From Alteriqipengyuania abyssalis (GTDB lineage Bacteria > Pseudomonadota > Alphaproteobacteria > Sphingomonadales > Sphingomonadaceae), in contig NZ_JAHWXP010000001.1 of the NCBI RefSeq assembly GCF_019857185.1, forward strand, positions 124,001 to 188,000: a stretch of 64,000 bases of DNA, written 5' to 3'. A program made the translations under genes and the position numbers. The notes under the pieces are model-generated. The model was not told the origin of the DNA, made no database searches, and saw only the letters and a program-made list of their open reading frames with translations. Position 1 is the stretch's first letter. The number at the start of each line of letters is the position of its first letter. Positions 25,568 through 34,951 of the stretch are shown here, piece after piece.

Positions 25568-26745
25568 CCGGATACGATCTGAAGCATATCCTGGCCGAGG
25601 AACTCGCGCGCGTTGTTCCGGGAGAGGCTGGGAAGCGCCGGACGAGGTTTGACTACGTGCTTCCGGGCTTTGGCGAGCGCATCCACCGCTCAGGACGCAA
25701 GAGCTACGTCCTCCAGCGGACCATCGGTGGCAAGCAGCGGTTGATAACGATCGGCGATGCCGCCATCCTTACCGAGCGCATCGCGAAGGATGTTGCCCGC
25801 CGGCTGATCCTCCGGATCGAGCTCGGGCAGAACCCGGCAGACAAGAAGAAGCGCGGCACGAAGACGCCGACCTATGCGGCGTTCCTTCAGTCGTATTGGG
25901 ATGTGGCGGCACCGACCTGGAAGAAGTCCACGCGCGAGATCCAGGACATCTACCGCCGCACCCATCTCGACCATGCGTTTGCGGGCAAGTTCATCGACGA
26001 GATCGATCATGCCGATGCGGTGCGCTGGCACGCGGAGGTAACGCGCTCGGCAGGGCCGGGCGCGGCAAACCGCGCCATGGAAATTCTGAAAGCCATGTTC
26101 GCCAAGGCCGAGGCCTGGGGCTATATTCCGGAGCATTCAAACCCCTTTCGAGGCGTGAAGAAGAACAGGGGGCGCAAGATCGAACGGTTTCTGAGCGACG
26201 CCGAGATGGCGCGGCTCGGGAAAGCCCTTGTCGACCGACGCGCTGACCAGCCCGTCGAGGCGGCGGTAGTCACACTGCTCACGTTGACGGGATGCCGACG
26301 CGGCGAAATCCTCAACCTCACCTGGGGCGAGGTTCAGGGGCGGAAGCTCAAACTGACCGATTCCAAGACAGGTCCGCGCATCGTCTGGCTTGGCCAGGAG
26401 GCGAGGGCGGTGCTCGATGGATTGCCGCGTGGGAAGAAGGATGAGCTAGTGTTTCCGTTCAAGGGGCAGTCGGTTTCAGCGATCGACTGGTTCTGGCGCA
26501 AGCTTCGGCGTGATGCCGGTCTGGATGACGTCAGGCTCCACGATCTGAGGCACAACTATGCCAGCCTGGCAGCGCGATCATCCGAGACTTTGCCGATGAT
26601 TGGAAGCCTCCTTGGCCACAGGCAGGTTTCGACAACAGCTCGGTATGCACACTTGGATGATACCTCCCTCCTTGAGGCTGCGACCGAAATTGGTGATGAA
26701 ATCGCGTGCAGACTGGCGCTATCCGAAGCCCCCTGGCGTCAGTGA
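25564..26745 (+). CDS. Tyrosine recombinase/integrase 2
   Basis: 393 aa from a GTG at 25564 that overlaps the stop of the first recombinase. An N-terminal DUF4102-like arm (PGFGERIHRSGRKSYVLQRTIGGKQRLITIGDA) precedes the core-binding domain (YAAFLQSYWDVAAPTWKKSTRE). The catalytic set is Arg in TGCRRGEILNLTW, HDLRHNYAS, LLGHRQ and TTARYAHL. Both recombinases look intact and are translationally coupled, so they may work as a pair. A third gene, as in recombinase-in-trio elements, is absent. Confidence 0.92.
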   Translation: MTGYDLKHILAEELARVVPGEAGKRRTRFDYVLPGFGERIHRSGRKSYVLQRTIGGKQRLITIGDAAILTERIAKDVARRLILRIELGQNPADKKKRGTKTPTYAAFLQSYWDVAAPTWKKSTREIQDIYRRTHLDHAFAGKFIDEIDHADAVRWHAEVTRSAGPGAANRAMEILKAMFAKAEAWGYIPEHSNPFRGVKKNRGRKIERFLSDAEMARLGKALVDRRADQPVEAAVVTLLTLTGCRRGEILNLTWGEVQGRKLKLTDSKTGPRIVWLGQEARAVLDGLPRGKKDELVFPFKGQSVSAIDWFWRKLRRDAGLDDVRLHDLRHNYASLAARSSETLPMIGSLLGHRQVSTTARYAHLDDTSLLEAATEIGDEIACRLALSEAPWRQ

Positions 26746-27018
26746 GATTTCGCGCTCCAGAGATTCGAATTCAATGTCGTGGGGTCTAATTCGCTTGGCA
26801 GCAATGCGCCCTAATAGCGGCCATAAAGTCAGGCGAGGACAAGCCTGAAAGCTGCCGTTCCATAGTTTCGTCTGATTGAGGAAAATAAGCCTTCAATCGC
26901 AATAGGTCGAAAAATTTTTTTCGCGATGCGTCTTGGTCGCTGAAGTGCGGCGTATGAAATCCTCATTAAGTTCGGCTTTGCCGTAACGTGACCGTGCACG
27001 AATTAAGTTGCTCCTTCA

Positions 27019-28605
27019 TTATGATTTTCGGATGAGCACCACCCCAGCAATCACAAGCGCGCCGCCAGCCAGAAGCCAGGATTGATCGACAAGCAATGCG
27101 CTAGCCACGATCAATGCGGCAGCTAGAGGGCCTTTCAAGGACTGACGCTCATTGCGAAGTCCTGCGAGTTGCTCGATACTGAGCGGATCGAGCTGAACCG
27201 GCACATATCCTGACTTTGCGATCGAGTTCGCAGTGGCAAGTATGTCGGGCAAGGACGCCGACAACCCCAGCAGCTGACCGCGAAGTTTCTTCAAACCCGA
27301 CCGAGCGCTAGCGAGCGAGAACCGCTCGGCGAAAAGCTCCGTCATGATCGGCCGGGTGTCCTCGGCAATGTTATAGTCGGGTGCCAGTGATCGGACGACA
27401 CCCTCTGCCGTAAGCAAGGTACGCAGAAGAATGGCCAGATCAGGTGGCAGAACCAGTCGATAATCCCGCAACAGGTCGAAAACGCGGGAAAAAATCTGCG
27501 AGAACTCGATGCCAGATAGCACGGTTCCCCTGAACTCTCCGATCAACTGATCCAGATCCACCGCGAGCGCATCGCGATCCACCTTCGGCTCCCCCGCCCA
27601 TGCGAGCAGGACATTCGCGACATCGCTGGTTTTCTCACCAGCAATCGCAAGCACGAGGCGGACGATCTCGTCGCGCCTGGCCTTGGTGAGCGTCCCGACT
27701 GATCCGAAGTCGATGAAGCCGACATCCTGCTCGCCGATCAGGAAGACGTTACCCGGATGGGGGTCGCCGTGAAATTCGCCGTTCAGGATGATCATCCGCA
27801 GGACAGCGTTGGCATAGCTTTTAGCGAAAGCCGCCACCCGCGGGTCGCCCGATGGGCTGCCCAGCGAAGACGCGGGCCTGCCGTACAGGCGTTCCTGAAC
27901 GTTCACCCGCAGCCCGGTCAGTTCCCAATGGATGGCCGGGGTCCTGACGCCGATGGTATCGAGATATGCGCCGATCCGCTCGCAGGCTCGGGATTCCGCA
28001 GCGAGGTCCATCTCCCAGGCAAGATTGCGGCCGAAGGTCCGCAGAAACTCGACTGGCCGGTAACGCGCGATGTCAGGAGAGCGTGCTTCTGCGATCTCGG
28101 CAAGACGCACAAGCAGACGCACATCGGCTTCCATCCGCGCGGCGGTGCCCGGGCGTCGAACCTTCACGATGACCTTGCTACCGTCCCTTAGCTCGGCGGA
28201 ATAGGTCTGTGCAATCGAGGCGGACGCCAAAGGCTTTTCGTCGAACTGCGCAAAGTCGTTCCGCCAGTCCTCACCCCAGCTTGAAGCAAGTACGGGCTCG
28301 ATATCTGCGAAGCGCACTGGCGACACCTGATCGTGCAGGGTTGAGAATGCCGTGATCCAGTGTTCGGTGAACAGATCGCTTCGGGTGGCGAGGAGCTGCC
28401 CCAGTTTTATGCCGACTGGCCCGATGTCACGGAGGAACGCGACAACTGCGGCCGGGCGAAATTCGCGAGGGTCGATGACATTGTTCGAAGAGGGAATAAA
28501 CCCGAGGGCTCCGGCGAGATTCTTCGCTCCGTGCCTCATTAGGATTCGGCCAATCTCCGCGGCGCGAGCGATGCTGCCGATAGGCTTTTCCGGGGGCGAT
28601 GCCAT
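27019..28605 (-). CDS. ABC1/UbiB-family atypical protein kinase
   Basis: 528 aa from the ATG at 28605, 4 bp after the marR stop. It has the family signature KLGQ (VGIKLGQLLATRSDLF), an Ala-rich loop (LASASIAQTYSAEL), the invariant Lys (KVIVKVRRPG), the catalytic FHGDPHPGNVFL and metal-binding GFIDFGSVG, and two C-terminal TM helices. UbiB proteins support ubiquinone synthesis or lipid transfer. Its place in a marR operon next to drug-efflux genes is unusual, and it is probably a cargo gene acting on membrane or quinone stress. Confidence 0.88.
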   Translation of the reverse strand: MASPPEKPIGSIARAAEIGRILMRHGAKNLAGALGFIPSSNNVIDPREFRPAAVVAFLRDIGPVGIKLGQLLATRSDLFTEHWITAFSTLHDQVSPVRFADIEPVLASSWGEDWRNDFAQFDEKPLASASIAQTYSAELRDGSKVIVKVRRPGTAARMEADVRLLVRLAEIAEARSPDIARYRPVEFLRTFGRNLAWEMDLAAESRACERIGAYLDTIGVRTPAIHWELTGLRVNVQERLYGRPASSLGSPSGDPRVAAFAKSYANAVLRMIILNGEFHGDPHPGNVFLIGEQDVGFIDFGSVGTLTKARRDEIVRLVLAIAGEKTSDVANVLLAWAGEPKVDRDALAVDLDQLIGEFRGTVLSGIEFSQIFSRVFDLLRDYRLVLPPDLAILLRTLLTAEGVVRSLAPDYNIAEDTRPIMTELFAERFSLASARSGLKKLRGQLLGLSASLPDILATANSIAKSGYVPVQLDPLSIEQLAGLRNERQSLKGPLAAALIVASALLVDQSWLLAGGALVIAGVVLIRKS

Positions 28606-28609
28606 GATT

Positions 28610-29101
28610 TTATTCAGCCTCGGCACGGTGTTGGTCCAGATTTTCCGATACCCTTTCAAGAATCTGCTGCAGCGTTCGCTTCTCGTCGGCGGCAATGTCG
28701 CGCCAAAGCAGATCATGAAGCCTATCCGCGGAGCCTCTCAGTTCGGGCAGCAGATCGTCAAGCTGCTCCGTGAGGATGAGCTGCCACGCTCGCCGATCCG
28801 TCTCAGCTCGAAGCCTTTTCATCAGCCCGCGTGCGCAAAGACCTGCAACCGCCTGGCCGATGGTCGCCGATTCCAGTTCCAGTTTCTTGGCGATTTCAGC
28901 CTGCGTAAGGGCAGGATCGCGAAGAAGTTGTCCGATGATCCTCCACTGTGTCTGATTGAGACCGATCCTGGCGACCCTCGCATCGTACACTCTGCGCGCG
29001 CCGCGACTGATCTCGTCCATAAGATAGAGAATGCGGTCATTATCGGTGATGACCTTCTGCCGACGCTGAGACCGTGACATGGTATCTGGTTTTTCATCCA
29101 T
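28610..29101 (-). CDS. MarR-family transcriptional regulator
   Basis: 163 aa. A winged helix-turn-helix (LNQTQWRIIGQLLRDPALTQAEIAKKLELESATIGQAVAGLCARGLMKRLRAETDRRAWQ) is flanked by dimerisation helices. It is divergent from the emrA-like gene and leads the UbiB gene. A likely operator lies at 29145-29164, with a matching site before the hydrolase gene at 34745-34764, so it probably represses both units until a ligand, such as an aromatic toxin, binds. Confidence 0.9.
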   Translation of the reverse strand: MDEKPDTMSRSQRRQKVITDNDRILYLMDEISRGARRVYDARVARIGLNQTQWRIIGQLLRDPALTQAEIAKKLELESATIGQAVAGLCARGLMKRLRAETDRRAWQLILTEQLDDLLPELRGSADRLHDLLWRDIAADEKRTLQQILERVSENLDQHRAEAE

Positions 29102-29144
29102 AGCGCTGTGTAGTCGGATAGCCTCGGATGCCCAAATGCAAACT

Positions 29145-29164
29145 GCTAAATGCCTTTACTATTT
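29145..29164 (-). promoter_or_regulatory. Predicted MarR operator, efflux side
   Basis: On the minus strand AAATAGTAAAGGCATTTAGC, 44 nt before the marR start and inside the marR-emrA divergent gap. It shares 15 of 20 positions with 34745-34764, including AAATAGTAAA and ATTTA. Confidence 0.55.
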
Positions 29165-29226
29165 GACTCACGGCTCATAGGGCGCGAGACGCGTTCACCT
29201 TTTACTGAGGCTGCCGAAAGAGTCAG

Positions 29227-30354
29227 ATGACCGATAACTCCAACCAACCGGAGCAGGAGGGCACAACCCCAACGAAACCGCAATCGCGGCGTGGCTTGCG
29301 CATCGTGCTAATCATCGTTGGTCTTGCCGTGCTGCTTGGCGGGATCTGGTGGTACTACCGGCACGTAACCTACGGACAGTACATGCAGTCGACCGATAAC
29401 GCCTATGTCGCTGCCGACAGCGTCGTTATCTCTTCCAAGGTAGCGGGATACGTCGAAGAGGTCTTCGTGGGGGAGAACGAGCAGGTTGCTCGCGGCGGAG
29501 CCCTCGTACAACTGGATTTGCGGGATTATCAGGCGCAAGCGCAACAGGCGCGCGCGCAGATCGCTGCGACCCTGGCCGGTGCCGACACAATCCGTTCTCA
29601 GGTAGCCGAACAGGATGCAGCCATTCGCCAGGCGCGGGCCCAACTCGCCGCCGCGCGCGCAGCACTGGACCTCGCGAACGACCAGGTGGCGCGATATCGG
29701 CCCCTTGCCGCGACAGGAGCCGAACCGCGGGAAAAGCTAGACCAGTATGAGGCCAAGGCGCGGCAGGCGCGGGCCGAACTCGCCGCTGCGCAGGCGGCGG
29801 TGGCTGCCGCGACCGCTCGCCGGGGGACCCTGTTCGAGCAGATCAGCCAGACCCAGGCGCAGGCGGACGCTGCCCGCGCTCAGCTGGAAACAGCCGACCT
29901 TACGGTTGAATCGACCTTGCTGCGCGCCAGCAAGGCCGGCCGCGTCGGCGATCTCTCGGTGAGGGTGGGCCAGTTCGTGCAACCGGGTCAACGTTTGATG
30001 ACGGTGGTTCCGGTGAGCGCGATCTACGTGACCGCGAACTTCAAAGAAACGCAGGTCGGCCTCATCCGGGCCGGCCAGAGCGTCAGGCTCGAAGTTGACG
30101 CCCTGCCAGGCCTTGAGATCGCGGGACGAGTGGTCAGCATATCGCCGGGAACGGGCGCGGAATTTTCCATCCTCCCCCCCGAAAATGCCACCGGCAACTT
30201 TACCAAGATCGTTCAACGGATACCCGTCCGCATCGCTATCGATGCTCCCCCTGAAGTGCGGCGTCTGCTCGTTCCCGGCATGTCGGTAGTGGCTACGGTC
30301 GACACCCGGAATGCTGCCGGCGAATTGGAAGAGATCTCGAGTCGGACTCAATGA
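29227..30354 (+). CDS. EmrA/HlyD-type membrane-fusion protein
   Basis: 375 aa. One N-terminal TM helix (GLRIVLIIVGLAVLLGGIWWYY), a biotinyl-lipoyl segment (YVAADSVVISSKVAGYVEEVFVGENEQV), a long Ala/Gln-rich coiled coil (~90-210), then the barrel domain (VTANFKETQVGLIRAGQSVRLEVDALPG). It should link the EmrB-like transporter to an outer-membrane channel. It overlaps the transporter gene by 4 bp. Confidence 0.92.
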   Translation: MTDNSNQPEQEGTTPTKPQSRRGLRIVLIIVGLAVLLGGIWWYYRHVTYGQYMQSTDNAYVAADSVVISSKVAGYVEEVFVGENEQVARGGALVQLDLRDYQAQAQQARAQIAATLAGADTIRSQVAEQDAAIRQARAQLAAARAALDLANDQVARYRPLAATGAEPREKLDQYEAKARQARAELAAAQAAVAAATARRGTLFEQISQTQAQADAARAQLETADLTVESTLLRASKAGRVGDLSVRVGQFVQPGQRLMTVVPVSAIYVTANFKETQVGLIRAGQSVRLEVDALPGLEIAGRVVSISPGTGAEFSILPPENATGNFTKIVQRIPVRIAIDAPPEVRRLLVPGMSVVATVDTRNAAGELEEISSRTQ

Positions 30355-31922
30355 CCGAGATACTGGCAGCGCAGGACACTTCGATCGGGCCGGCCGGGAG
30401 CCGAAAGAACGCAGACGTGACTGCCTGGGTCGCTGTGGCCGCGGGCGCGCTCGGCGCCATGCTCGCGACGCTGGACATATCAATCGTCAATTCCGCACTC
30501 CCCGTCATTCAGGGCGAGATCGGTGCCACAGGCGCCGAAGGCACCTGGATTGCTACGTCATTTCTCGTTGCTGAAATCGTCGTCATTCCGCTGAGCGCTT
30601 GGCTGGAACGGCTGTTCGGTCTGCGAACCCTCCTCATCATCGCTGTCAGCGCGTTCACCGCATTTTCGGTGCTATGCGGTGTAGCCACCGACCTTACGAC
30701 CATGATCATCGGCCGAACGGGCCAGGGCTTCATGGGCGGAGTCCTCATTCCGACCGCAATGACTATTGTGGCTAAACGATTGCCGCCGCACCAACAGCCC
30801 ATCGGAATGGCCCTGTTCGGCATGACTGTGGTTCTTGGCCCCGTGATGGGGCCATTGATCGGCGGCTGGCTGACCGAGAACCTGAGCTGGCACTATGCCT
30901 TTTTCGTCAATGTGCCAGTCTGCGCAATCCTGCTGCTCCTGCTGTTTATCGGGCTGCCTCACGAGAAGCCCAAGTGGGAATATCTCACGGACGCCGATTG
31001 GGCTGGCATTCTCGGGCTGATCCTCGGACTGGGCGGTCTGACTGTTGTACTCGAGGAAGGGCACCGTGAAGAATGGTTCGAGTCCTCACTCATTCGCTGG
31101 CTAACGGTGGTGACCATTATCGGCTTTGCCTGTTTGATTTACGGACAAGTGAAAGCACGCAAGCCGGTCTTGAAGTTGCAGCTCCTGTTCAATCGACAGT
31201 TCGCCAGCGTCGCGATCATGGCTCTCGCCCTGGGCATGGTGATGTATGGTTCAACCTACGTTATCCCCCAGTTCCTCGCGATCATCTCTGACTATAATGC
31301 TTTTCAGACGGGACTGGTCATCTTCTGGATGGGTGTCCCGGCCTTTCTCCTGATGCCGGTTCTGCCCCTGATGATCCGCAAGGTGGACATCCGCATTGCC
31401 GTCGGCACCGGAATGCTGCTGATGGCGATCAGCTGCTTTGTCAGCACGAGTCTGACCGCGGAATCCGGCGGCGCAGTCTTCACTGAAAGTCAGCTTATCC
31501 GCGGGGCCGGAATGATACTTGCGATGATGTTCCTGAATCAGGCAACGGTTGCGTCGGTGGCCAAGGAAGACGCGGGCGATGCCTCGGGCATTTTCAACGC
31601 GGCCCGCAATCTCGGTGGCTCTTTCGCTCTTTCGGCTCTGGCATCGTTCCAGGACCAGCGGATCTGGCATCATAGCCGGCGGATGGAAGAGACCCTGAAT
31701 GCGAACAGCGTTTCGCTACAGGCCTATCTCGAAGGGCTGGCGCGAAACTTCGGCGGCATGGAGGGGGCGATGGCCGTCCTGAGCCGCACCCTCCAACGCG
31801 AGGCGTTCATAATGACCTACAATGATGTGTTCCTGGTTATGGGGATTCTGACCCTCGCGACGGTTCCGCTGGTCCTCTTCCTGAGGCCGCTTCCAAAAAA
31901 TGTCTCCCTTTCGATGCACTGA
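30351..31922 (+). CDS. EmrB-type MFS (DHA2) drug efflux transporter
   Basis: 523 aa with 14 TM helices. DHA2 motifs are visible: LATLDISIVNSALPVIQGEIGATGAEGTWIATSFL, GRTGQGFMGGVLIPTAM and GMTVVLGPVMGPLIGGWLTENLSWHYAFFVNVP. It expels hydrophobic toxins using the proton gradient, working with the EmrA-like and NodT-like partners. Drug specificity cannot be read from sequence. It is followed 10 bp later by the outer-membrane gene. Confidence 0.94.
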   Translation: MTEILAAQDTSIGPAGSRKNADVTAWVAVAAGALGAMLATLDISIVNSALPVIQGEIGATGAEGTWIATSFLVAEIVVIPLSAWLERLFGLRTLLIIAVSAFTAFSVLCGVATDLTTMIIGRTGQGFMGGVLIPTAMTIVAKRLPPHQQPIGMALFGMTVVLGPVMGPLIGGWLTENLSWHYAFFVNVPVCAILLLLLFIGLPHEKPKWEYLTDADWAGILGLILGLGGLTVVLEEGHREEWFESSLIRWLTVVTIIGFACLIYGQVKARKPVLKLQLLFNRQFASVAIMALALGMVMYGSTYVIPQFLAIISDYNAFQTGLVIFWMGVPAFLLMPVLPLMIRKVDIRIAVGTGMLLMAISCFVSTSLTAESGGAVFTESQLIRGAGMILAMMFLNQATVASVAKEDAGDASGIFNAARNLGGSFALSALASFQDQRIWHHSRRMEETLNANSVSLQAYLEGLARNFGGMEGAMAVLSRTLQREAFIMTYNDVFLVMGILTLATVPLVLFLRPLPKNVSLSMH

Positions 31923-31932
31923 GCCCTACACG

Positions 31933-33393
31933 ATGCGCCACTTGCTACCTCCGCTTGTCACTATCGCCTTGCTAGCTGGATGCACGGCAGGGCCCGATTA
32001 TGCAGGCCCCCCGGAAGTTATGTCAGCAGACACGGGCACTCGCTTTGTGCGCGCTGGCAGTGATGTGAGCGCATCTGATCCGGTTGTCGCTCGATGGTGG
32101 CTGCTGCTCGGCGATCCCGAGTTGACGCGGCTGGTGGAGGCTGCGCTGTCCGGCAATCCCTCGCTCGCCGCAGCGCAGGCGCGCATTGCTCAGGCACGGG
32201 CATCCATCAGGCAAGACCGTGCGGGTCGAATGCCATCGCTTGGGGCACAGGCCACCACCGTGCAGGGCCGGCTTCCTGGTCTCGACCTTCAAGGCGGGGC
32301 GCCCCCCCCGTCAGAGCAAACCAATTCCGACGCAGAAACCGATGACTCGCTCAGCTTTTACAATGTGGGCCTTAACGCCAACTGGGAGCTGGAGTTTGCC
32401 GGTGGCTCGCGCAGGCGCATTGAGGCCAGCAATGCCCAAGCTGCTGCAACGGTGGCCAATGCAGAGGACGCTAAGGTCCAGTTGACTGCCCAAGTGGCCA
32501 GCACCTACGTCAATTTGCGGGAGGCCCAATTCCGCGCAGAGCAATTTGAGGCGCAGATTTCGTTGCAGGAAGAGATCCTGGCGCTGACATACCAACGCTA
32601 TCAGCGCGGTGCATTGCCGCTTTTCCCGGTAGGCACCGCGAATGCCGAACTGGAGGTGCTCAAGTCACAACTTGCCGAAGCTGAAGCGGATATCGCAGTC
32701 CTGTCTGATGCGCTCGCTATACTGACCGGACAGGTGCCGGGATCAGCTGATGCAGCGCTCACGACTGTGCGCTCCATTCCCATGCCGCCAGAGCAGGTCG
32801 CGATTGGCGATCCGGCAAGCCTGGTGGCGCGTCGGCCTGACATAAGGGCGGCCGAACGGTCTCTTGCCGCGTCGACGGCGCGGATCGGGGTGGCCGAGGC
32901 GGCGCGGTTCCCGAAATTGTCCTTCACAGGGATCCTGGGCCTCGGCGGATCCTCGTTGGACGACGTTGTCGATGTCGGCGAATTCTCCGCACTCGCGATC
33001 CCGCGCCTCCAGTGGAATTTTCTGGATTTCGGCAGGGTAGACGCTGCGATCGACCAAACCGGGGCGGCGCGCAACGAAGCAGTCGCCAATTACCAGCAGA
33101 CGGTGCTTCTGGCACTGCAAGACGCCGAACGTGCCTTGGCTCGCTTCGGCCAGCAGCGTGTTGCGCTCGCTGCCAGTATGCAAATCAAGAAGCAGGCTGA
33201 CGTCGCGGCGGACCTGAACCGCCAACGTTTTGCTGCAGGAGCGATCTCGAAGGCTGACCTCAACCGGGCCCTGCGAGAACAGCAGCAGGCCTCAGCAGAC
33301 CTCGTCCGGGCAAAAGGCGCCCTTACGCTGGCGTGGATTGCGCTGCAGAAGTCGCTGGGCCTTGGGTGGCAAGAGCCTGTTCGAGATCAATAG
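31933..33393 (+). CDS. NodT-family outer-membrane efflux lipoprotein
   Basis: 486 aa from the ATG at 31933, chosen because it gives a proper lipobox (ALLAGCTAGPDY). Two repeats of the outer-membrane efflux fold are present (ARWWLLLGDPELTRLVEAALSGNPSLAAAQARIAQARA; DIRAAERSLAASTARIGVAEAARFPKLSFTGILGLGG). It is the outer-membrane part of the EmrAB system. Its last ~70 bp overlap the end of the convergent thioesterase gene. Confidence 0.92.
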   Translation: MRHLLPPLVTIALLAGCTAGPDYAGPPEVMSADTGTRFVRAGSDVSASDPVVARWWLLLGDPELTRLVEAALSGNPSLAAAQARIAQARASIRQDRAGRMPSLGAQATTVQGRLPGLDLQGGAPPPSEQTNSDAETDDSLSFYNVGLNANWELEFAGGSRRRIEASNAQAAATVANAEDAKVQLTAQVASTYVNLREAQFRAEQFEAQISLQEEILALTYQRYQRGALPLFPVGTANAELEVLKSQLAEAEADIAVLSDALAILTGQVPGSADAALTTVRSIPMPPEQVAIGDPASLVARRPDIRAAERSLAASTARIGVAEAARFPKLSFTGILGLGGSSLDDVVDVGEFSALAIPRLQWNFLDFGRVDAAIDQTGAARNEAVANYQQTVLLALQDAERALARFGQQRVALAASMQIKKQADVAADLNRQRFAAGAISKADLNRALREQQQASADLVRAKGALTLAWIALQKSLGLGWQEPVRDQ

Positions 33394-33817
33394 TCCCGCC
33401 GCGCTGATCAATTGATCCGGTTGACGAGAAGTAGGCGCCCCTGCCGCTGGCGACCAACTTGCCGTCGGGCTCGAGAACCCGGGTTTCCGCCACCGAAATC
33501 TGTCGCCCGAGCTTCACGATCTGTCCGTGAGCAGTGAGAGGTCCTGAGGTTGCAGAACGGTGGTAATTGACATGCAGATCGGCCGTCGCTCTCGCCGCGA
33601 CGCCCGCCGCAAGCAGAGTATAAAGCCCGGTGAGGTCGACCAGTGAAGCCAGGATCCCTCCATGCGCCGACCCAATCATAGGGTTCGACACGATCTCTTC
33701 GCGCCATGGCATGGTGATCGCGATTCCCTGGTCGGAGCATGTTGCAATCTCCAGCCCAAGCCATCGGTGAAACGGCGCTATATGCAGCATTTCCTGCAAG
33801 CGCTCTCGATCGATCAT
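33323..33817 (-). CDS. PaaI-like hotdog-fold thioesterase
   Basis: 164 aa. The hotdog core with SNPMIGSAHGGILASLVDLTGLYTLL (the HGG signature with a downstream Asp) followed by TADLHVNYHRSAT is typical of PaaI-type acyl-CoA thioesterases. The C-terminal ~25 residues overlap the OMF gene in antisense. It is coupled by an ATGA overlap to the hydrolase, so both are likely induced together by loss of MarR repression. Confidence 0.85.
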   Translation of the reverse strand: MIDRERLQEMLHIAPFHRWLGLEIATCSDQGIAITMPWREEIVSNPMIGSAHGGILASLVDLTGLYTLLAAGVAARATADLHVNYHRSATSGPLTAHGQIVKLGRQISVAETRVLEPDGKLVASGRGAYFSSTGSIDQRGGTIDLEQALATQGPATSAAQSTPA

Positions 33818-34719
33818 AGCTCCCTCGTCCCCTGTGGCTGAGCCGTATCGCGAGACTGATGGCGCCCTAGGAAATCGACGATAGCGGCGGAAAAGGCATC
33901 GTTCGCATCGCCCACGACCATGTGCGTGGCATCGGCAATATCGGTGTATTCTGCATGGGGGACGAGTTGTCGCAGATGCAAAACGGCCTCTTCGGAAACA
34001 AGATCGCTAGAGCCGCCTCGGATGAGGTGAAGCGGAAGCGTGAGATTCGCCGCAGCTTGGCTCAGCATTGCCGATTGACGTTCTTGGCTGTCTGGGTCGC
34101 CTTGTCTGGCTGACATTATATTACGGATAAACACAGGGTCCCAGTGCCAATAGAAGCGCCCATCCGGCTTCTGCCTCAGATAGTTTTTCAGACCATCGCT
34201 CGCGCCCCGCCTGGGACGATGCGGCATGTAGCGAGCGATCACGTCGGCCGCCTCCTCTGGTGAGGCGAAGCCGCTATCGACATGCTCTTCCATGAAACCA
34301 ACCACGCGCATCACACCGCTAGGCTCCATGCGCGGGGCAATGTCGACCAATGTGAGTGAAGCAAAGCTACCTGGAGCAAGCTCCCCTGCGGCAATCAGTC
34401 CGGCGAGCCCGCCCAGTGAAGCGCCGACCAGCGCTGGCTTCTGGTCCAGGCGCGACGCTGCAGCGACCAGATCCGCCGCGAAGTCGCGCATTTCATAAGC
34501 TCCGCATGGCGACCAATCGCTGTCTCCGTGACCGCGCATGTCGAAGGCGATTGCGCGAAAGCCGGCTTGAGCCAGCTCGCTGACCACCCTTCTCCACGCG
34601 CGCCGTGTCTGCCCGCCGCCGTGCGCAAGAAGGACGGGTATGGCGTAGGCATCCCCCTCAGCCTCGGCTGTAAGAGAAATTGCGCCTGCGCCCTCAATCG
34701 TAAAGGTTTCTCTCGCCAT
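33814..34719 (-). CDS. Alpha/beta-hydrolase
   Basis: 301 aa from the ATG at 34719; a GTG one codon upstream is equally possible. The nucleophile elbow is GASLGG (Ser ~100), the oxyanion HG is in LLAHGGG, the acid is in the SSDLVSEEAV region and the catalytic His is in DATHMV. The FDMRGHGDSDWSP stretch is typical of esterase/epoxide-hydrolase relatives. A candidate MarR operator lies just upstream. It may detoxify the ester or amide compound that the efflux pump exports. Confidence 0.87.
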   Translation of the reverse strand: MARETFTIEGAGAISLTAEAEGDAYAIPVLLAHGGGQTRRAWRRVVSELAQAGFRAIAFDMRGHGDSDWSPCGAYEMRDFAADLVAAASRLDQKPALVGASLGGLAGLIAAGELAPGSFASLTLVDIAPRMEPSGVMRVVGFMEEHVDSGFASPEEAADVIARYMPHRPRRGASDGLKNYLRQKPDGRFYWHWDPVFIRNIMSARQGDPDSQERQSAMLSQAAANLTLPLHLIRGGSSDLVSEEAVLHLRQLVPHAEYTDIADATHMVVGDANDAFSAAIVDFLGRHQSRDTAQPQGTREL

Positions 34720-34744
34720 CACTGGATGGTAGGAAAGGCGCGCT

Positions 34745-34764
34745 AAATAGTAAACCGATTTACT
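34745..34764. promoter_or_regulatory. Predicted MarR operator, hydrolase side
   Basis: AAATAGTAAACCGATTTACT contains the palindrome AGTAAA-N4-TTTACT and lies 26-45 bases from the hydrolase start, where a promoter would be. Confidence 0.6.
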
Positions 34765-34951
34765 TTGTGGCTCTCGGCTCCGTGTTGGCTGTCCTGCAAG
34801 TGCGTTTTAACGACGGCAAAAGTCTATTCCAAGAGGGGTTTCTCCAGACCATTCTCTAATGCACCGGCTTGCGATTCGGTCAGCAGTCGCTGTCCGCTTA
34901 ATCCGCTCAAAGATATAAAAGCTGCCTTTCCGCTTCCGGCCCCAATTGTGG

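Noticed and set aside
24323-26745. Recombinase-in-trio element
   Set aside because: Only two recombinase genes are present; the 273 bases that follow hold no third one.
26746-27018. tRNA-like or att site after the second recombinase
   Set aside because: I looked for a TTCGA arm and a cloverleaf and found only an isolated GATTCGAATTC; no acceptor stem pairs.
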